Shown here piece after piece: positions 25,901 to 36,193 of a stretch of 64,000 bases of DNA (position 1 is the stretch's first letter; each line of letters opens with the position of its first letter). Under the pieces are notes generated by a model that was not told the origin of the DNA, did no database searches, and worked only from the letters and a program-made list of their open reading frames with translations. Both the position numbers and the translations under genes were made by a program. The stretch comes from Cristatella mucedo (Eukaryota > Bryozoa > Phylactolaemata > Cristatellidae). The stretch covers positions 3,102,001 to 3,166,000 of the forward strand of contig WPIO01000018.1 of assembly GCA_009760855.2 (NCBI GenBank), written 5' to 3'.

Positions 25901-28900
25901 CAGTCTAACGCTTGAGTTTGTGGAGGGACAGATCTGTGGAGATGATTGGCTTAAGGTCATGCTTGCTCGCCTGATGACAGTGATAATAATAATAATGCAC
26001 TTGATAAAGTGCCCTCAGACAACTCAATCTCTTTCTAGGCGCTTTACATTTGCTGCAAAGGGAAATGCAATTGGATGGTGAGTAATATCATGCAGAAGTT
26101 AAGACGGGATGTCACAAATGCATGGATCAACTTAGACGTGGTATCCTTATCTAAACAAGCCCGAATTTCAGCAATCTTATGTAGCTGAGAGTAGGCAGAT
26201 TTGACTGTGAAGCTGATGTGATCGTCTAAAGACAGGTCACTTTGGAACATGACACCTAGATTTCGAACTGATTCTACAGGAGATATTCTGGCAGAGCCAA
26301 TTTTAAGCATCAGCCTTTTTCTGAATCACAATGGTTTTCCCATAACTACTAGGTAAGTTTTATCATCGTTTAGTTTTAGAAAATTTGCTGCCATCTATGT
26401 GGGGATGTCATCAATAAATGCGGGAGGTGAGTTGAGAGAATTTGAGATACGCAAAGGCTGGGAGGGAACAAAGAAAAGGTACGACTGAGTGTCATCCGCA
26501 TAGAAGTAAAAGCCTAGATTGTTTCCGGCAATCACATCAGCACACATTGAGAGTTGGTTTTCCCCCTAGCTCGCTTACGGGCCGTTCTGTAGCGGCCGGA
26601 CATGTTAACGGTTTTAACCAAGATTGAGGAGAGAAAATTGAAATATTGTGCTCACGGTGCACCAGCCAAAATTATCGGTAATATTTGCTGTCACCTTTAG
26701 AAGTGTACACATTATACAATTAAAAGTAGGATAAATTCAAAATTAGATGCCAACTTCCCAACAGTACTTAACGGGAAGCATGTAGTGAAAAGCCGGATGA
26801 CGACAATCGTGACAGAAATTTAACATATTTAAGCTGGTATATCGTTTTCTAAAGAGCAGGAAAACTCTCTCCAAATGAGCTTAGCCAGAGACTGCGTTAA
26901 AAACGTCTCAGAGAAATGGGCAACGCTTACTTCAGGCAGAAGCACTGTACTTTCCCTGCGGCAAGCTACATGGAATGCCTGTGCGATACTGTCTTAAAAT
27001 AATAACCTTATTTGCCTAATTGCAAGTCCATCTTACGCTTAAAACTGCAGAACGCTTACCAGGAACTGTTTCGTAGGGACTTGTGGCCAGTGTCAGCAAG
27101 CATAAGCACATCAAGGATGAATCACAGGGACCCACTAAATGCTGTCCTAAATAGGTGTGTTTTTAAGTTTCTTTTAAATGTGGTCAGGTCAAGGGATGTT
27201 CTGACGCAGGTCGGGAGGGAGTTCCAGGCTTTGGGAGCATACGAGCTAAATGCACGGTCTCCAAAGGATTTAAGGTTCGTACGAGGTATTTCCAGACTGT
27301 TGGATTCCGAGAAGCGGGTGGTACGATGCTTGGCCTGATGGGGTAGTATATCTGAAAGATAGGCTGGAGCCATAGAATGAAGAGACCTAAAAGTGAGTGA
27401 CAAACCTTTAAGTCAATCCGTTGCCTCACTGGTAGCCAGTGCAGGTCGGCGAGAAGTGGAGTTATGTGGCAACTGCGAAGCTCACGACAAACAAGCCTAG
27501 CTGCAGAGTTTTGCACCAGCTGCAATCGCCTGATCGCACATGCTGGTAGGCCAGTAAGCAGTGAGTTGCAGAAGTCGAGACGGGATGTCACGAATGCATG
27601 GACCAACTTGGACGTGGTATCCCTATCTAAACAAGCCCGAATTTTAGCAATGTTATGAAGCTGAAAATAGGCAGATTTGACTGTGGAGCTGATGTGGTCG
27701 TCTAACGAGAGGTCGCTTTGGAATATGACACCTAGATTTCGAGCTGATTCAACAGGAGATATGCTGGCAGAGCCAATTTTGAAAGTCAGCCTTTCCAATT
27801 TCTGAATCACACTGGGTTTACTCGATATTTTAGAGGTACTTCAGATGATCTTTGTCCATTCACGTCAATACTCTGGAGTCTCCCACTGAGATAGGACCTG
27901 AACCACTGCAGAGCAGTGCCAGTGATGCTCAGGCGAGATGAGAGGCGCTCTAGAAGTACTTTGTGATCGATAGTATCCAAAGCTGCCGAAAGATCGAGCA
28001 AAACAAGAAGAGACACTCTACCCATGTCTGCATTCTATGTAGGTCGTTGTATACCCGAAGCAATGCTGACTCTGTGGAGTGATTAGCTCTAAAGCCCGAC
28101 TGGAACTTACTAGCAAGGTGTGAGGTTTCGATATAGGAGTTTAGCTGATCCGCCACGACCCGTTCCAGTGTCTTTGATAGGAATGGTAGAAGGGAGACTG
28201 GGCGGTAGTTGCTTAAGTTCTCTTGGTCGAGCGAGTGTAGCTTTCTTGAGAAGTGGCCTGACTACAGCTTTTTTGAAAGGTGCTGGGACCTGACCTGAGG
28301 CTAATGACATATTAATGATGTTGGTTATGCATGGCAGCAGCATATCAATGCAACGTAGGAGCAGGACAGTGGGAATAGGGTCCAGTGGACTTGTTGTCTT
28401 CTTTGATTGAGATACGAGCTTTAAGACTAGATCACTAGTGATCTGCTTAAATGCAGACATTGAGGAACAGCCAGGAACCGAGGAACAGCATTCTAGTGGG
28501 GAGGTTGTCGTCGCAGGGATGGATTCCCTGATCTTGTCTATCTTCTGCACAAAGAATCGAGAGAAGCGATCGGCTAGATCATCACAAGGATCATCAGGTA
28601 AGGAGCTAACCTGGGAACGGTTGAGGAGATGGTTTATTGTCGACATCAGCATTTTTGGATTGTGCATCTGTGATTCAACAATGTTTCTATAGAAGCTAGA
28701 CTTGGCCTTTGGTAGGATCGATTGGTACGACCTACAGTAGTCTTCATATGCCTGTCGATGGACAGTTAGTCCGGATCTTTTGTATGCCTTTTCAAGCTTT
28801 CGTTTAGTAAATTTGGCTAGTTTAACGTCTGTGGTAAACCATAGGCCGTCTGGGCGGGGGCGCACAGTGCGCTTTGTCAAAGGTGCAAACTCGTCGAGCG

Positions 28901-30441
28901 TGTCAGCTAGTGTCGTTTTGAAGCAATCTACCAGTGATGACAGATCGGAGGGAGGACTGAACAGCAAAGGTGAAGCAGATATTCTCGCACGGACAGCATC
29001 GATGTCAAGGGTCTTGAGGTTTCGCGATTCACAGGTTATTTTAGAGGAGAATGTGGGCACACACTGTAGATTGAATGACATCTGCATGTGGTCAGATAAG
29101 CAGGATTTTGTGATAATTGGTGATGACAAAGTGCAGTTATATGAGAAAATTTGGTCGAGTGTGTGACCCTTGATGTGGGTAGGGCCATGCACAAGAGATA
29201 AGGAATCTGTCAATGCACGAAATTCGGTGCTGAATAATATAAATATATTTGTATAATGCCTTCGGAGAACTTAATCTCTTAATAGGCACTTTAAATATGC
29301 TACAAAGGCAGCACGAAAGAATGGCTAGTGGTAGCATGCTCAATGACAACAAGCATAACAGTGTTAGAGCTGACATGAACAGGATCAGCATGCACGGTGT
29401 CAGCACGCATAAGCCCACAGAGGACGAATCACGTGCACTCACTAAGTGGTGCAATAAGTCGCATTAACTGCTTTTCTCGGAATTTCAAAAAATTTCTTTG
29501 GTCAGCTCATGCAAAACAGCCTGAACTTTGACACCCGCCGCCCTACTCGAGACGCTTCCTGCTAACCCTGTGAGTGTGCTTGCCGTAAAGTCCGAGAGGC
29601 TGCAAGAGGCTTGAACTCACTGACGTCTGACGCCACCACGACTTGCTCTGATATTATGACATTTAAAAAGAAGCTAAAAAGGAGACCAGTTCTCGCATCA
29701 TTTTCTGATGTCACTGTGAATGGGTATTCCTGGGCACTAGCTTCTCTCACGAGACCACTCCATGGTATACCCGATTGACATGTGTCTGCAGATATGCAAG
29801 GCTTGCAGAGAGTGATTTAGTTCTACGTTGTTCCGTAGAAAGCTCATTATAAGAGCAGTTATTATCGCTATAGTCGCACCTGAAAGTCAGGTCGGATCAA
29901 CGAAGACTGCGATCTACAGCTTGCCTGGTGGAAGGCGATGGTCTTCCCCAGGCTGCGGCTTAGATGAACAGCCGTCACACTGCCCTAGCCAGCCGTCCAC
30001 CCCCAAGCAATCTAGGTATCGGAGAGAAAAGGGTGATGCATTTGAATCCACATTCTGTGAGCTCATGAGCTTTAGACACCCCCTCGCTGATACGAGCTAA
30101 ACCCACTGGCTTCTTTCTTGCAGGCAGGCTCCTCATACACGGAGAGGGCTAGTTCAGAGCTCCTGGCAAAATGGAAGCTGCCCCGGTAGGCGTTCCCTCT
30201 TCCAGCGTTTTCTTATAGCTTGTCTGAGGAATGCTCCGACAAGAGCAGCCGTACCTGCTTTCGGGTAGGTCCACACTATGACGTCGTCTTCTCGCACGTC
30301 GTCGTACCCCTGTACGGCCAGCAATGACTCCAACGTCACCACAATCTCACTGAATAGAGTGCCCTTGTACTCGTACAAGCCGTCGAACGGCGAAGAAACT
30401 TTCTTCTGAGCCGTATTAGAATGTGGAGCTGCCGACGCCAT
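19785..30441 (-). CDS. Cytosolic sulfotransferase gene A, seven exons, intact frame
   Basis: Exons on the minus strand: 30441-30255, 24396-24272, 24184-24047, 23730-23598, 23494-23400, 22050-21912 and 19903-19785. Every junction is GT-AG and the exons total 936 bp, giving 311 residues plus stop (usual SULT length about 280-300). The family transfers sulfate from PAPS to small hydroxyl or amine acceptors in the cytosol. Seen here: the 5'-phosphosulfate loop TYPKAGTH (58-65), the catalytic-type histidine in VIATHL (H134), the 3'-phosphate motif HRDPRDMAVS with R156 and S164, LYYEQM (family YEDM region, about 219-224), and the C-terminal RKGKTGDWKEHFT (271-283). There is no signal peptide or membrane segment. 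The start is the ATG shared by both paralogues; none of the junctions is backed by transcript data. The usual serine of the PKSG loop is alanine. The acceptor substrate cannot be told. Intron 1 (5.9 kb) is full of LINE debris. Confidence 0.86.
20835..20905 (+). mobile_element. Very decayed LINE-1fam tail in SULT intron 6
   Basis: GAGAAGCTTTGGTTCTCTGAG then TAGTTATTATTG resembles the stem-loop and tail. Also in copy 2 (about 52810-52875). Confidence 0.4.
21912..22050 (-). CDS. SULT gene A exon 6 (residues 227-272 plus first base of codon 273)
   Basis: Encodes DLKGTVQKISLFLGKKVSEE, the family IAxFLGKxLSEE helix, and ends in SLFVRK with the split glycine of the RKG motif. The acceptor is TTTGTAG and the donor is GTATGT. 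Confidence 0.87.
22598..22735 (-). mobile_element. LINE-1fam tail in SULT gene A intron 5
   Basis: (AATAAT)n at about 22600-22614, then GATATAGCGCCCTCTGAGAA and the stem-loop. Shared with copy 2 at 54562-54700, so it predates the duplication. Confidence 0.75.
23400..23494 (-). CDS. SULT gene A exon 5 (residues 195-226)
   Basis: Encodes the TWGKWSRHFLSC block, like the family YGSWxxHVxxW, and ILVLYYEQMIQ, like FLxYEDMKxD. Flanked by TTTCTAG and GTTAGT; ends in phase 0. Confidence 0.84.
23598..23730 (-). CDS. SULT gene A exon 4 (residues 151-194)
   Basis: Encodes MIYVHRDPRDMAVS, equivalent to the family IYVxRNPKDVAVS that binds the 3'-phosphate of PAPS, followed by the helix ending in FFEFFKQGK. 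The acceptor is TTCTAG and the donor is GTCGTA, phase 1. Confidence 0.87.
24047..24184 (-). CDS. SULT gene A exon 3 (residues 105-150)
   Basis: Contains PELPDLLSPRVIATHL, the family SPR-x-I-x-THL block with the catalytic-type histidine, then QDGKAK. Phase 0 at both ends, with acceptor TTTTAG and donor GTATGC. Intron 2 is only 87 bp. Confidence 0.86.
24272..24396 (-). CDS. SULT gene A exon 2 (residues 63-104)
   Basis: The acceptor TTTCAG completes the split glycine codon and restores the family motif GTH. The exon continues as LTIDITSKILGHDRSG, the helix after the PAPS loop. It ends in phase 0 before GTAGAG. No complete standalone open frame contains it, so a simple ORF search would miss it. 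Confidence 0.84.
24820..25550 (+). mobile_element. Old LINE-1fam copy in SULT gene A intron 1
   Basis: Decayed RT C-terminus: LNHAFVTSCLDVFSQLFSGQ (family LVHAFVTSRLDFCNSLLTG), RECRSCHVSRLLAYLDWLP and FKKKLKCTRFLLDML. Matched by 56860-57645 in copy 2. Confidence 0.8.
25551..25989. other. Intronic DNA, nothing recognised
   Basis: Lies in SULT gene A intron 1. No counterpart seen in copy 2 and no coding signature. Confidence 0.35.
25990..26600 (-). mobile_element. LINE-1fam copy with internal deletion
   Basis: (AATAAT)n at 25985-25995, stem-loop and UTR, then a jump near 26095 into the RT C-terminus (minus-strand LMLKIGSARISPVESVRNLG, VMFQSDLSLDDHISFTVKSA). Specific to copy 1. Confidence 0.8.
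26600..27091. other. Intron 1 segment conserved between copies
   Basis: From about 26750 it matches 60510-60845 in copy 2 (AAACTGCAGAACGCTTACCA present in both). No gene or exon was recognised, and splicing of exons 1 and 2 does not need it. Confidence 0.4.
27092..29234 (-). mobile_element. LINE-1fam long copy, YADD region deleted, no 3' tail
   Basis: The minus-strand frame at 29213-28110 covers the endonuclease end (GPTHIKGHTLDQIF, LSDHMQMSF), the linker and the RT start (KTTSPLDPIPTVLLLRCIDM). Frameshifts move it to 28156-27950 and 28025-27807, where the sequence jumps from LKYR to the region after MGKP. About 255 bp including the YADD box are missing compared with the copy at 57655-60500. 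The C-terminal domain follows (27810-27122). It stops short of the 3' stem-loop. Confidence 0.9.
29235..29425 (-). mobile_element. LINE-1fam 3' end in SULT gene A intron 1
   Basis: The plus strand shows TATTTGTATAATGCC, AACTTAATCTCTTAATAGGC and CAGCATGCACGGTGTCAGCA, the reverse of the 3' UTR. Also in copy 2 (60885-61085). Confidence 0.7.
29500..29870 (+). mobile_element. Old LINE-1fam C-terminal fragment and tail
   Basis: Plus-strand decayed RGLNSLTSDATTTCSDIMTF and KKKLKRR match the family AWNSLPTxVTTSPDLTTFKK. The degenerate tail ends near ATTATCGCTATAG. Matched at 61170-61535 in copy 2. Confidence 0.65.
30255..30441 (-). CDS. SULT gene A exon 1 (residues 1-62 plus first base of codon 63)
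   Basis: Encodes the acidic DDVREDDVIVWTYPKA segment that leads into the PAPS loop. The donor is CAG followed by GTACGG, splitting the glycine codon of the loop (phase 1). The start ATG at 30441 has an aligned ATG in gene B. Reading on past the donor gives a plausible-looking but false extension. Confidence 0.85.
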
Positions 30442-31860
30442 AGCCCGGGTGGCGTAGGTTCACGGCTATGATCTAGGGAGTTTACTGATCGATAGTGATG
30501 ACCAAGACTTGGTATGGCCTCAGCCTCGCTCAGCGTGCCCCATTTTCCATGGTCAACAGAGCCCAGTGCAGAACTTGCATTTGTTCGCACCAACAATCCA
30601 AGATGAATGCTATTTGCATGTGGTCAGGTGGGTAAATAGTAGCGACATTGGGAGCAGAGGAAAGACTATTGATCAAAATCATTTATATTTCTGCACAGTG
30701 TACGACCTTTGTCGAGAGTGTGGCCTAATACGTAAGCCACAAAGGAAAATCTACCAGCCAACTTACGGGAGTCAGAATATAATGGGCCACTTGAACCGTG
30801 GCAAATAATGCTGCAACCAATCGCTAGTGGAGCTGACGTTTGTGAAAAGCGACGTCTACATATGAATGGAAGGCTCTGCAATGCAGCTGGATCAGAGGAC
30901 CGCCAGATCACATTCACAACTGGCTCAAATTATTGAAGAACTGCTGTGGGAAAGTCGAGGAGCCAAACTGCTAAGTTCGTGCGAAGCGATGTTCGAAAAT
31001 GCCGTGGCAATGGTAGCTGACGTACTAGTGTAACGGTAAACAAAATGCTTGGTGTCAGTGTCAGAAGACTTAGCGCTCGGTCGCTCTACCAAGCTTGATG
31101 ACAGGTCTGTCCAAAAGGCCGTGATAGCTGCCTAAAATGATTTGTGCTCTGAATGTTGGTTATTTAAGTTCAGATTTCCTTATGGGCTCGTTTTTGGATG
31201 AATCTTCAACCGAACCGCTAGCGTCTGCAGAATCGACATTAAGTTTTCAGTCACGAATCTCAGTAGTATGGCCAAATGCTGTGTGCGAGCCACGCGTCAT
31301 TTCATCTTTGGCTTCTTTAACGAGGGCGGAAATACTAGTCGAAGTGTTACCACTGCAATTACGGCTCTATATTTCCATGCTGCCCCGCTTCTCTTTGGCC
31401 TGTCGGTAGTCACGTGGTCAGGCTGAGTCACTTTAGTGAAGCTGGCTTCGATCTGAAATTGCACTTGAGCTACCTACTGTTTGCTGCCATACTCAATGCG
31501 TCACTGAGCTGTCGTCGTGCTTACTTGTGACACTACGTCCGTCGTCTATCACAAATCCTTCCGCACAAACAGGTCTTTAGCCCCATATTTGAGAGGCGTC
31601 ATAGGAAACCATCGGCCCTGGGAAACCATCGCCCCTGGGAGCACCAGCAGATATCAAATGAAGCGGATCAAAGATGCTGGGAAGCTTTGGCCGCTCAATA
31701 AAAACGACGGGATAGAACCGGTAGACCGGTAGTTGTGTTCTTCAAGAAGTCAAACTTAAACCCAAATTAGTTAATGCCTTATCCTCGAGGCTGCTGCAGA
31801 AATTTGCCTAAGACCGAAAGAGAAATAAGCTTCCTTTAGGCAACTTACATTCGCTTGTAA
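30442..31860. other. Upstream flank of SULT gene A (promoter side), conserved in copy 2
   Basis: Matches 62117-63410. It should contain the gene A 5' UTR and promoter, but I cannot place a TATA box or start with confidence. Open frame 31137-31409 (FLDESSTEPLASAESTLSF) has a counterpart at 62842-63099 in copy 2; no family recognised. Confidence 0.45.
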
Positions 31861-31869
31861 GGAAGAGTA

Positions 31870-32760
31870 TCAGTAAGTTAGAGCCAATGTTCTCCGTTTC
31901 AGCAAGCTAAAGGGGACACTATAACATCGTAATGGACAAAGAAACGGAACATAAAATAGGTGGACTTATAAATGTCAGTGTCATGTAAGGGAGTGTCGCC
32001 ACGTCAGCAGCGAGTTAGTTCGAGGCTTAGTGAACATGCGAGCTAACGGCAAGGTCACTTAATGGGATGAGGCTGATAAGAGGCAAACCCAAGCACTTGA
32101 ACCAGTAGAGCGGATGCTACGTGGCATTTCCTGTTAAGGAATTAGTTCGGATATGGAGGCACAATGAAGCAGTCTATAACTGAATATTACTTGCTTGTCG
32201 TCGTTAACCTACTTGATGACATATGTTGGTTGGAATGATGTGATGTAATTCGGATTTTGCGATATTCACGACGGACAAACCTAGCTGTAGAGTTTCATAA
32301 AAATGTATGCACCTAGGCACACTGGCAGAAGTTCTGCAAGTGATGAGTTACAGAAGTCGTGATGATTAGTCACAAATGTACGGATTAGCTGGATGTCATC
32401 CCAATATATTCGGCCGACAAACTTGTGCAATTTGCATAATTGAAACAAGACTGGATTTACTTCGTAGCTGATTAGGTAACCTAGTTTACGATCAGTTTAG
32501 AATAGGAGCAGCCAGATAGCCTACGGTTATAGCAAGGAAATGTTGGCGGAGACTATTTTGACGGCTAGGTCTTACTTGCAGCTCGAGAATTTACGGAGTC
32601 CGGCCTGCTGAAAGGCAGAAAGGGATCAAAGCAGAGGTGCAGCTGTGACGGGAACAGTAAATTACAAAGAAAGCCTAGATTGTTGTGGGCGATAACGTCA
32701 GCAAGGAAACGGATCCATGCACGGCTAGGAAATGGATCCACAAAAACTTATTAAAGTATT
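31870..32760 (-). mobile_element. Ancient LINE-1fam copy
   Basis: Heavily decayed minus-strand C-terminal and RT region (plus-strand CGACGGACAAACCTAGCTGT and GATGAGTTACAGAAGTCGTG match the family in reverse). The part to 32452 is shared with copy 2 (63420-64000). Confidence 0.6.
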
Positions 32761-33821
32761 AACAGTGGGTGGGCTACAGGATAACAAAAGCAATGGTAAC
32801 AAACAAACCTGGCTGAATATTCAGGTAGGTGAATACAATCCTTTGTTACATGCCTGGTGTTCATAGCCGCAGGGCCCAGTGGGTATGTAGGTGCTTCAAG
32901 AGTTTTCGATCGTGACGTAAAGCCATTGGATTAGTCAGCTTCACGTTTTTCCAAAAAAACTGAAAGGCAGAGGATTGCATTCAAATGTGTTAAGTGCTAA
33001 ATTGAGTGTAGAAGGTGATAAACAAGTGCCATTACACCCTATTGCAGACTCGGGATTATCATGTAGGGGTTAAGTCCTGTCAACAATCATAAACACGTAG
33101 GAAATCGAAAGTATTTTTTGACTGGGAACAGTGGCTGCCGAGAGATTTGAAGTATGCTCCGATCTATTCATTCGTCGCCGTCACGTCTGTTTCTTTCTGT
33201 ACAAAAGGAAAATGGTAATATACTTGTGTGAAATCTCTTTCTAGACGCATCACATATGCTTTAAAGGATTACCATCATTGTATTGCAAGTGAAAACGTAC
33301 ATACAGCAGTAAAACTGGAGCATGCTAAACCAGCCAGATTACGAATATTATTGATTACTTTTGGTTAAATAATCGGAACAGCACGAAGTTATTCTGCGAT
33401 TATCTAACCCCAAAGCTTAAAAAAAGGCCGGGATCACGTCAGAGGTAGTCAGATGACCACCAGCACTTGGCGCAAGGCTGAACGCTAAAGGGTGAAAACG
33501 CTCACTCTTCAAGTGTATCAGCCTTAGGGCGGCAGCTCCAATCGAATAGGTAAAGGCAAGCATCCTAGCGCTCAGGGAGCGGCGCGGTACTGTCACCCGC
33601 TTGTCCGACGTTACCTACTTGGCGTAAGCGTAGAAAGTCTGTTTATAATTTCTGAAATTTTGTACAGCGTGTGGCTAGTCGATCGTGCCCAGGGAGATCC
33701 TTTGGGATCCTACCATGTAATGCTAGAGCTGCGAATCCGGCACTCGGAAGTTCAACTCACCAGCGTGGTGTGTGGGGCTTGACGAGGTAGACCATACGAT
33801 TAACAGTTAGTTAAGTACAGT
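32761..33821. other. Intergenic spacer with small LINE remnant, no gene seen
   Basis: A trace of a LINE tail in reverse is seen at about 33225-33290. A GC-rich patch at 33480-33620 and a weak minus-strand B-box-like string near 33755-33775 are not enough to call a SINE. Confidence 0.35.
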
Positions 33822-34345
33822 AATAATAATAATACTGAATTTGTATAGCACCCTCAGAGAACTCAATCTCTCTCTTTACGGGCGCTTTACAGATGCCACA
33901 AAGAAAGCATTACCAAATGCTTGGTGGTAATATCCACAAAGCAGCGGGCATAGTTTAGGCAGGTACGTGTACACGAAAAAAAATCATAAAGATCCAGCAA
34001 AGGCTGTAATGAACAGGCGCATTTCAAGCTTCTTTGCAAATATCGTCGTGTCAGGGATTTTGAGACGTGCTTCGGCAGTAATTTCCGGGCTTTATGAGTA
34101 TACGAACTAACGGCATGGTCTCCGAACGTTTTGAGGTTTGTACGAGGTAAACAGTTAAATTTCTAAAAGCGGTTGGTGCGATGCTTAGCACGGTGGGTGA
34201 ATATATGTGACAGGTAGGCCGGAGCCAAAGAATGAAGGGACCTAAAAGTGAATGACAAAACCTTAAATTCGATTCGCTGCTTTATTAGGAGCCAGTTCAG
34301 GTCGGCGAGAATGGTGTGATGTGGTAATTACGACGCTCAAATTAG
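33822..34345 (-). mobile_element. LINE-1fam copy, C-terminal domain and tail
   Basis: (AATAAT)n at 33822-33833, stem-loop, and a decayed C-terminal region running to GGTCGGCGAGAATGGTGTGA near 34320. Confidence 0.8.
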
Positions 34346-34477
34346 TGCTAATTTAAATTAGTGCTAAATTGTAATAGCTTTTGAGATTAATGACCAGTGT
34401 TGACCAGCCGTAACCATCAGTCATTATCAAGTTGGCTTCTTTAAGCTATGGATCTTAACTGGCTAGGCTGAGGCAGT

Positions 34478-34570
34478 AGAGACGTCGGAGCGCGGTACAG
34501 ACAAAGAGCATCAATATATAAATGAAATATATATTGATGCTCTTTGTCTCTACCGCGCTCCGACGTCTCT
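34478..34570. repeat. Large near-perfect inverted repeat (hairpin)
   Basis: The left arm 34478-34520 (begins AGAGACGTCGGAGCGCGGTA) pairs with the right arm 34528-34570 (ends CCGCGCTCCGACGTCTCT). That gives 43-base arms with a single mismatch and a 7-base loop. The arms are GC-rich at the base and AT-rich at the tip. Confidence 0.9.
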
Positions 34571-35100
34571 GGTTATATCTGCTCGCATTGGCACTGCACC
34601 TACGAGCTGCTTGCCGAAAGTCCAATGAGCATGACTTCCCAATTATTTGTCGTCTTTCAGCTGACGTTAGCACTGTTGTGAGTGTTTCGTTGTCTGACAA
34701 ATTCTTTCAGAAGTGGATGCAGCTACTCGGTATATCTAGTATCAGCACACGTAAACGCACAAAGGTAGTCGGTTAGCAGCAGGCCAAGCAGTTTCCGTGG
34801 TATGAACATGCATTACAACCTTAAACAAAACAAACCCCCAAAACTCACTGTGTATATCGGACCGTCGAGTCGCATGCGGTTGGTAATGAAATGGCTCCAA
34901 CCATAAGATGGCGGACCGCTTCAGCACAACCAGCTACCAGAGGCCAGCAAAGTGGCGAGAGGAACTCGAGTGAGCAGTCTATTCTACCTTCAGCTGTTTG
35001 CTGCCGTAGGTTCGGTCTCTGGCTCTGTCAATGCGAGGTATCTAGCTTAAGCTACTGTAGTAGCATTCTGAAACTCATCTATGGGTCTACCTATCTACTT
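34571..35100. other. Spacer after the hairpin, nothing recognised
   Basis: Small open frames at 34522-34776 and 34891-35163 partly translate the hairpin or run into a LINE tail. No support as genes. Confidence 0.35.
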
Positions 35101-35555
35101 AATAATAATAATAAAAATAATGTACTTGATAAAGCGCCCTCAGAGAAATCAATCTCTTTCTAAGCGCTTTACATCTGCTGCAAAGGGAAGTGCAATTGAA
35201 TGGTAAGTAAAATCTTGCTTGAAAAACAAACAAAATGAATAATATGGCTAGGGGTGACATGCACAGGGTCAGCATGCAAATGTGGTAAGTGGCAGCATGC
35301 ACAGTGTCAGCACGCATAAGCACATGAAGGACGAATCACAGGGACCCACTAAATGCTGTCCTAACTAGGTGTTTTTAAGTTCTTTTTAAATGTGGTCAGG
35401 TCAGGGGATGTTATGACCCAAGTCGGGAATGAGTTCCAAGCTTTGGAAGCATACGAACTCAAATGCACGGTCTCCAAAGGACTTAAGGTTTTACTAGGTA
35501 TTGGTAAACTGTTGAATTCCGAAAAGCGGGTGGTGCACTGCTTGGCCTCTTCCAA
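35101..35555 (-). mobile_element. LINE-1fam copy, C-terminal domain and tail
   Basis: (AATAAT)n at 35101-35121, stem-loop, 3' UTR, and minus-strand ASKAWNSFPTWVITSPDLTT and FKKNLKT. Confidence 0.87.
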
Positions 35556-36177
35556 CTTAATATTATTTATGGTACTAAAGATGCATACACAGGACTTATT
35601 GGTAAACATTTCTCATATACTTTAAGATAAGCAGCTCCATATGCCTAGCATAAGCAGTCCTTCGAATCTACAGTTTTGAGTTCACCCGACAACAAGCTAC
35701 CAATTGTGGCCGTAGTCTATATCCCACCAGGTACTAAGTCCTCCTGTATCTCAGATTTCTCTGATCTCATTTCAATTACTTGTGCAATAAATCGATCCTT
35801 CCTCATTATGGGTGATTTTAAATTCCGTTAAGTAACTTATCTGACGCCTTCAGCACCAAATTCTATTCACTGACTGAGTCTTTGTCTCTCATGGCTCATT
35901 TGCATGGCCCTACTCACATCAAGGGTCACACATTAGATCACATTTCCTCCTGCAATTGCACGCTATCATCACCAATTATTCCCAAATTTTGTTTGTCTGA
36001 CCACATGCAGATCTCTTTCAGTCTACAATGTGTGCCCTTCTCATTACCTGGAATCTTATGTGAATCGTGAAACCTCACGATCCTTAACATCGATGCCGTC
36101 CTAGCGACAGTATCTATTTCACTATTGCTGCTCAACGCCCCGTCTGACTTGTCATCCTTAGTAGATTGCTACAACAC

Positions 36178-36193
36178 GACACTAGCTGACATG
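36178..36193. repeat. Target-site duplication, left copy
   Basis: GACACTAGCTGACATG, identical to 36827-36842, flanking the GC-rich element. Confidence 0.88.

Larger units (their letters stand above)
12609..32452. repeat. Segmental duplication, copy 1 (contains SULT gene A)
   Basis: From 12609 on, the sequence realigns with 46447 onward in the same orientation. Matching blocks include 12609-13890 with 46447-47755, 13900-15140 with 47755-49040, 15150-16830 with 49222-50820, 18955-19400 with 50855-51300, 19540-25500 with 51300-57540, 26750-27090 with 60510-60845, and 29235-32452 with 60885-64000. Offsets drift between about 31.5 and 34 kb because of copy-specific insertions and deletions. Specific to copy 1: the rRNA-LINE block (16850-18950), the LINE tail at 19405-19525, and the LINE blocks at 25990-26600 and 27092-29234. 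Confidence 0.9.

Noticed and set aside
33660-33790. Possible tRNA-derived SINE on the minus strand
   Set aside because: A weak B-box-like string only, with no A-box and no match to the SINE body elsewhere in the window.
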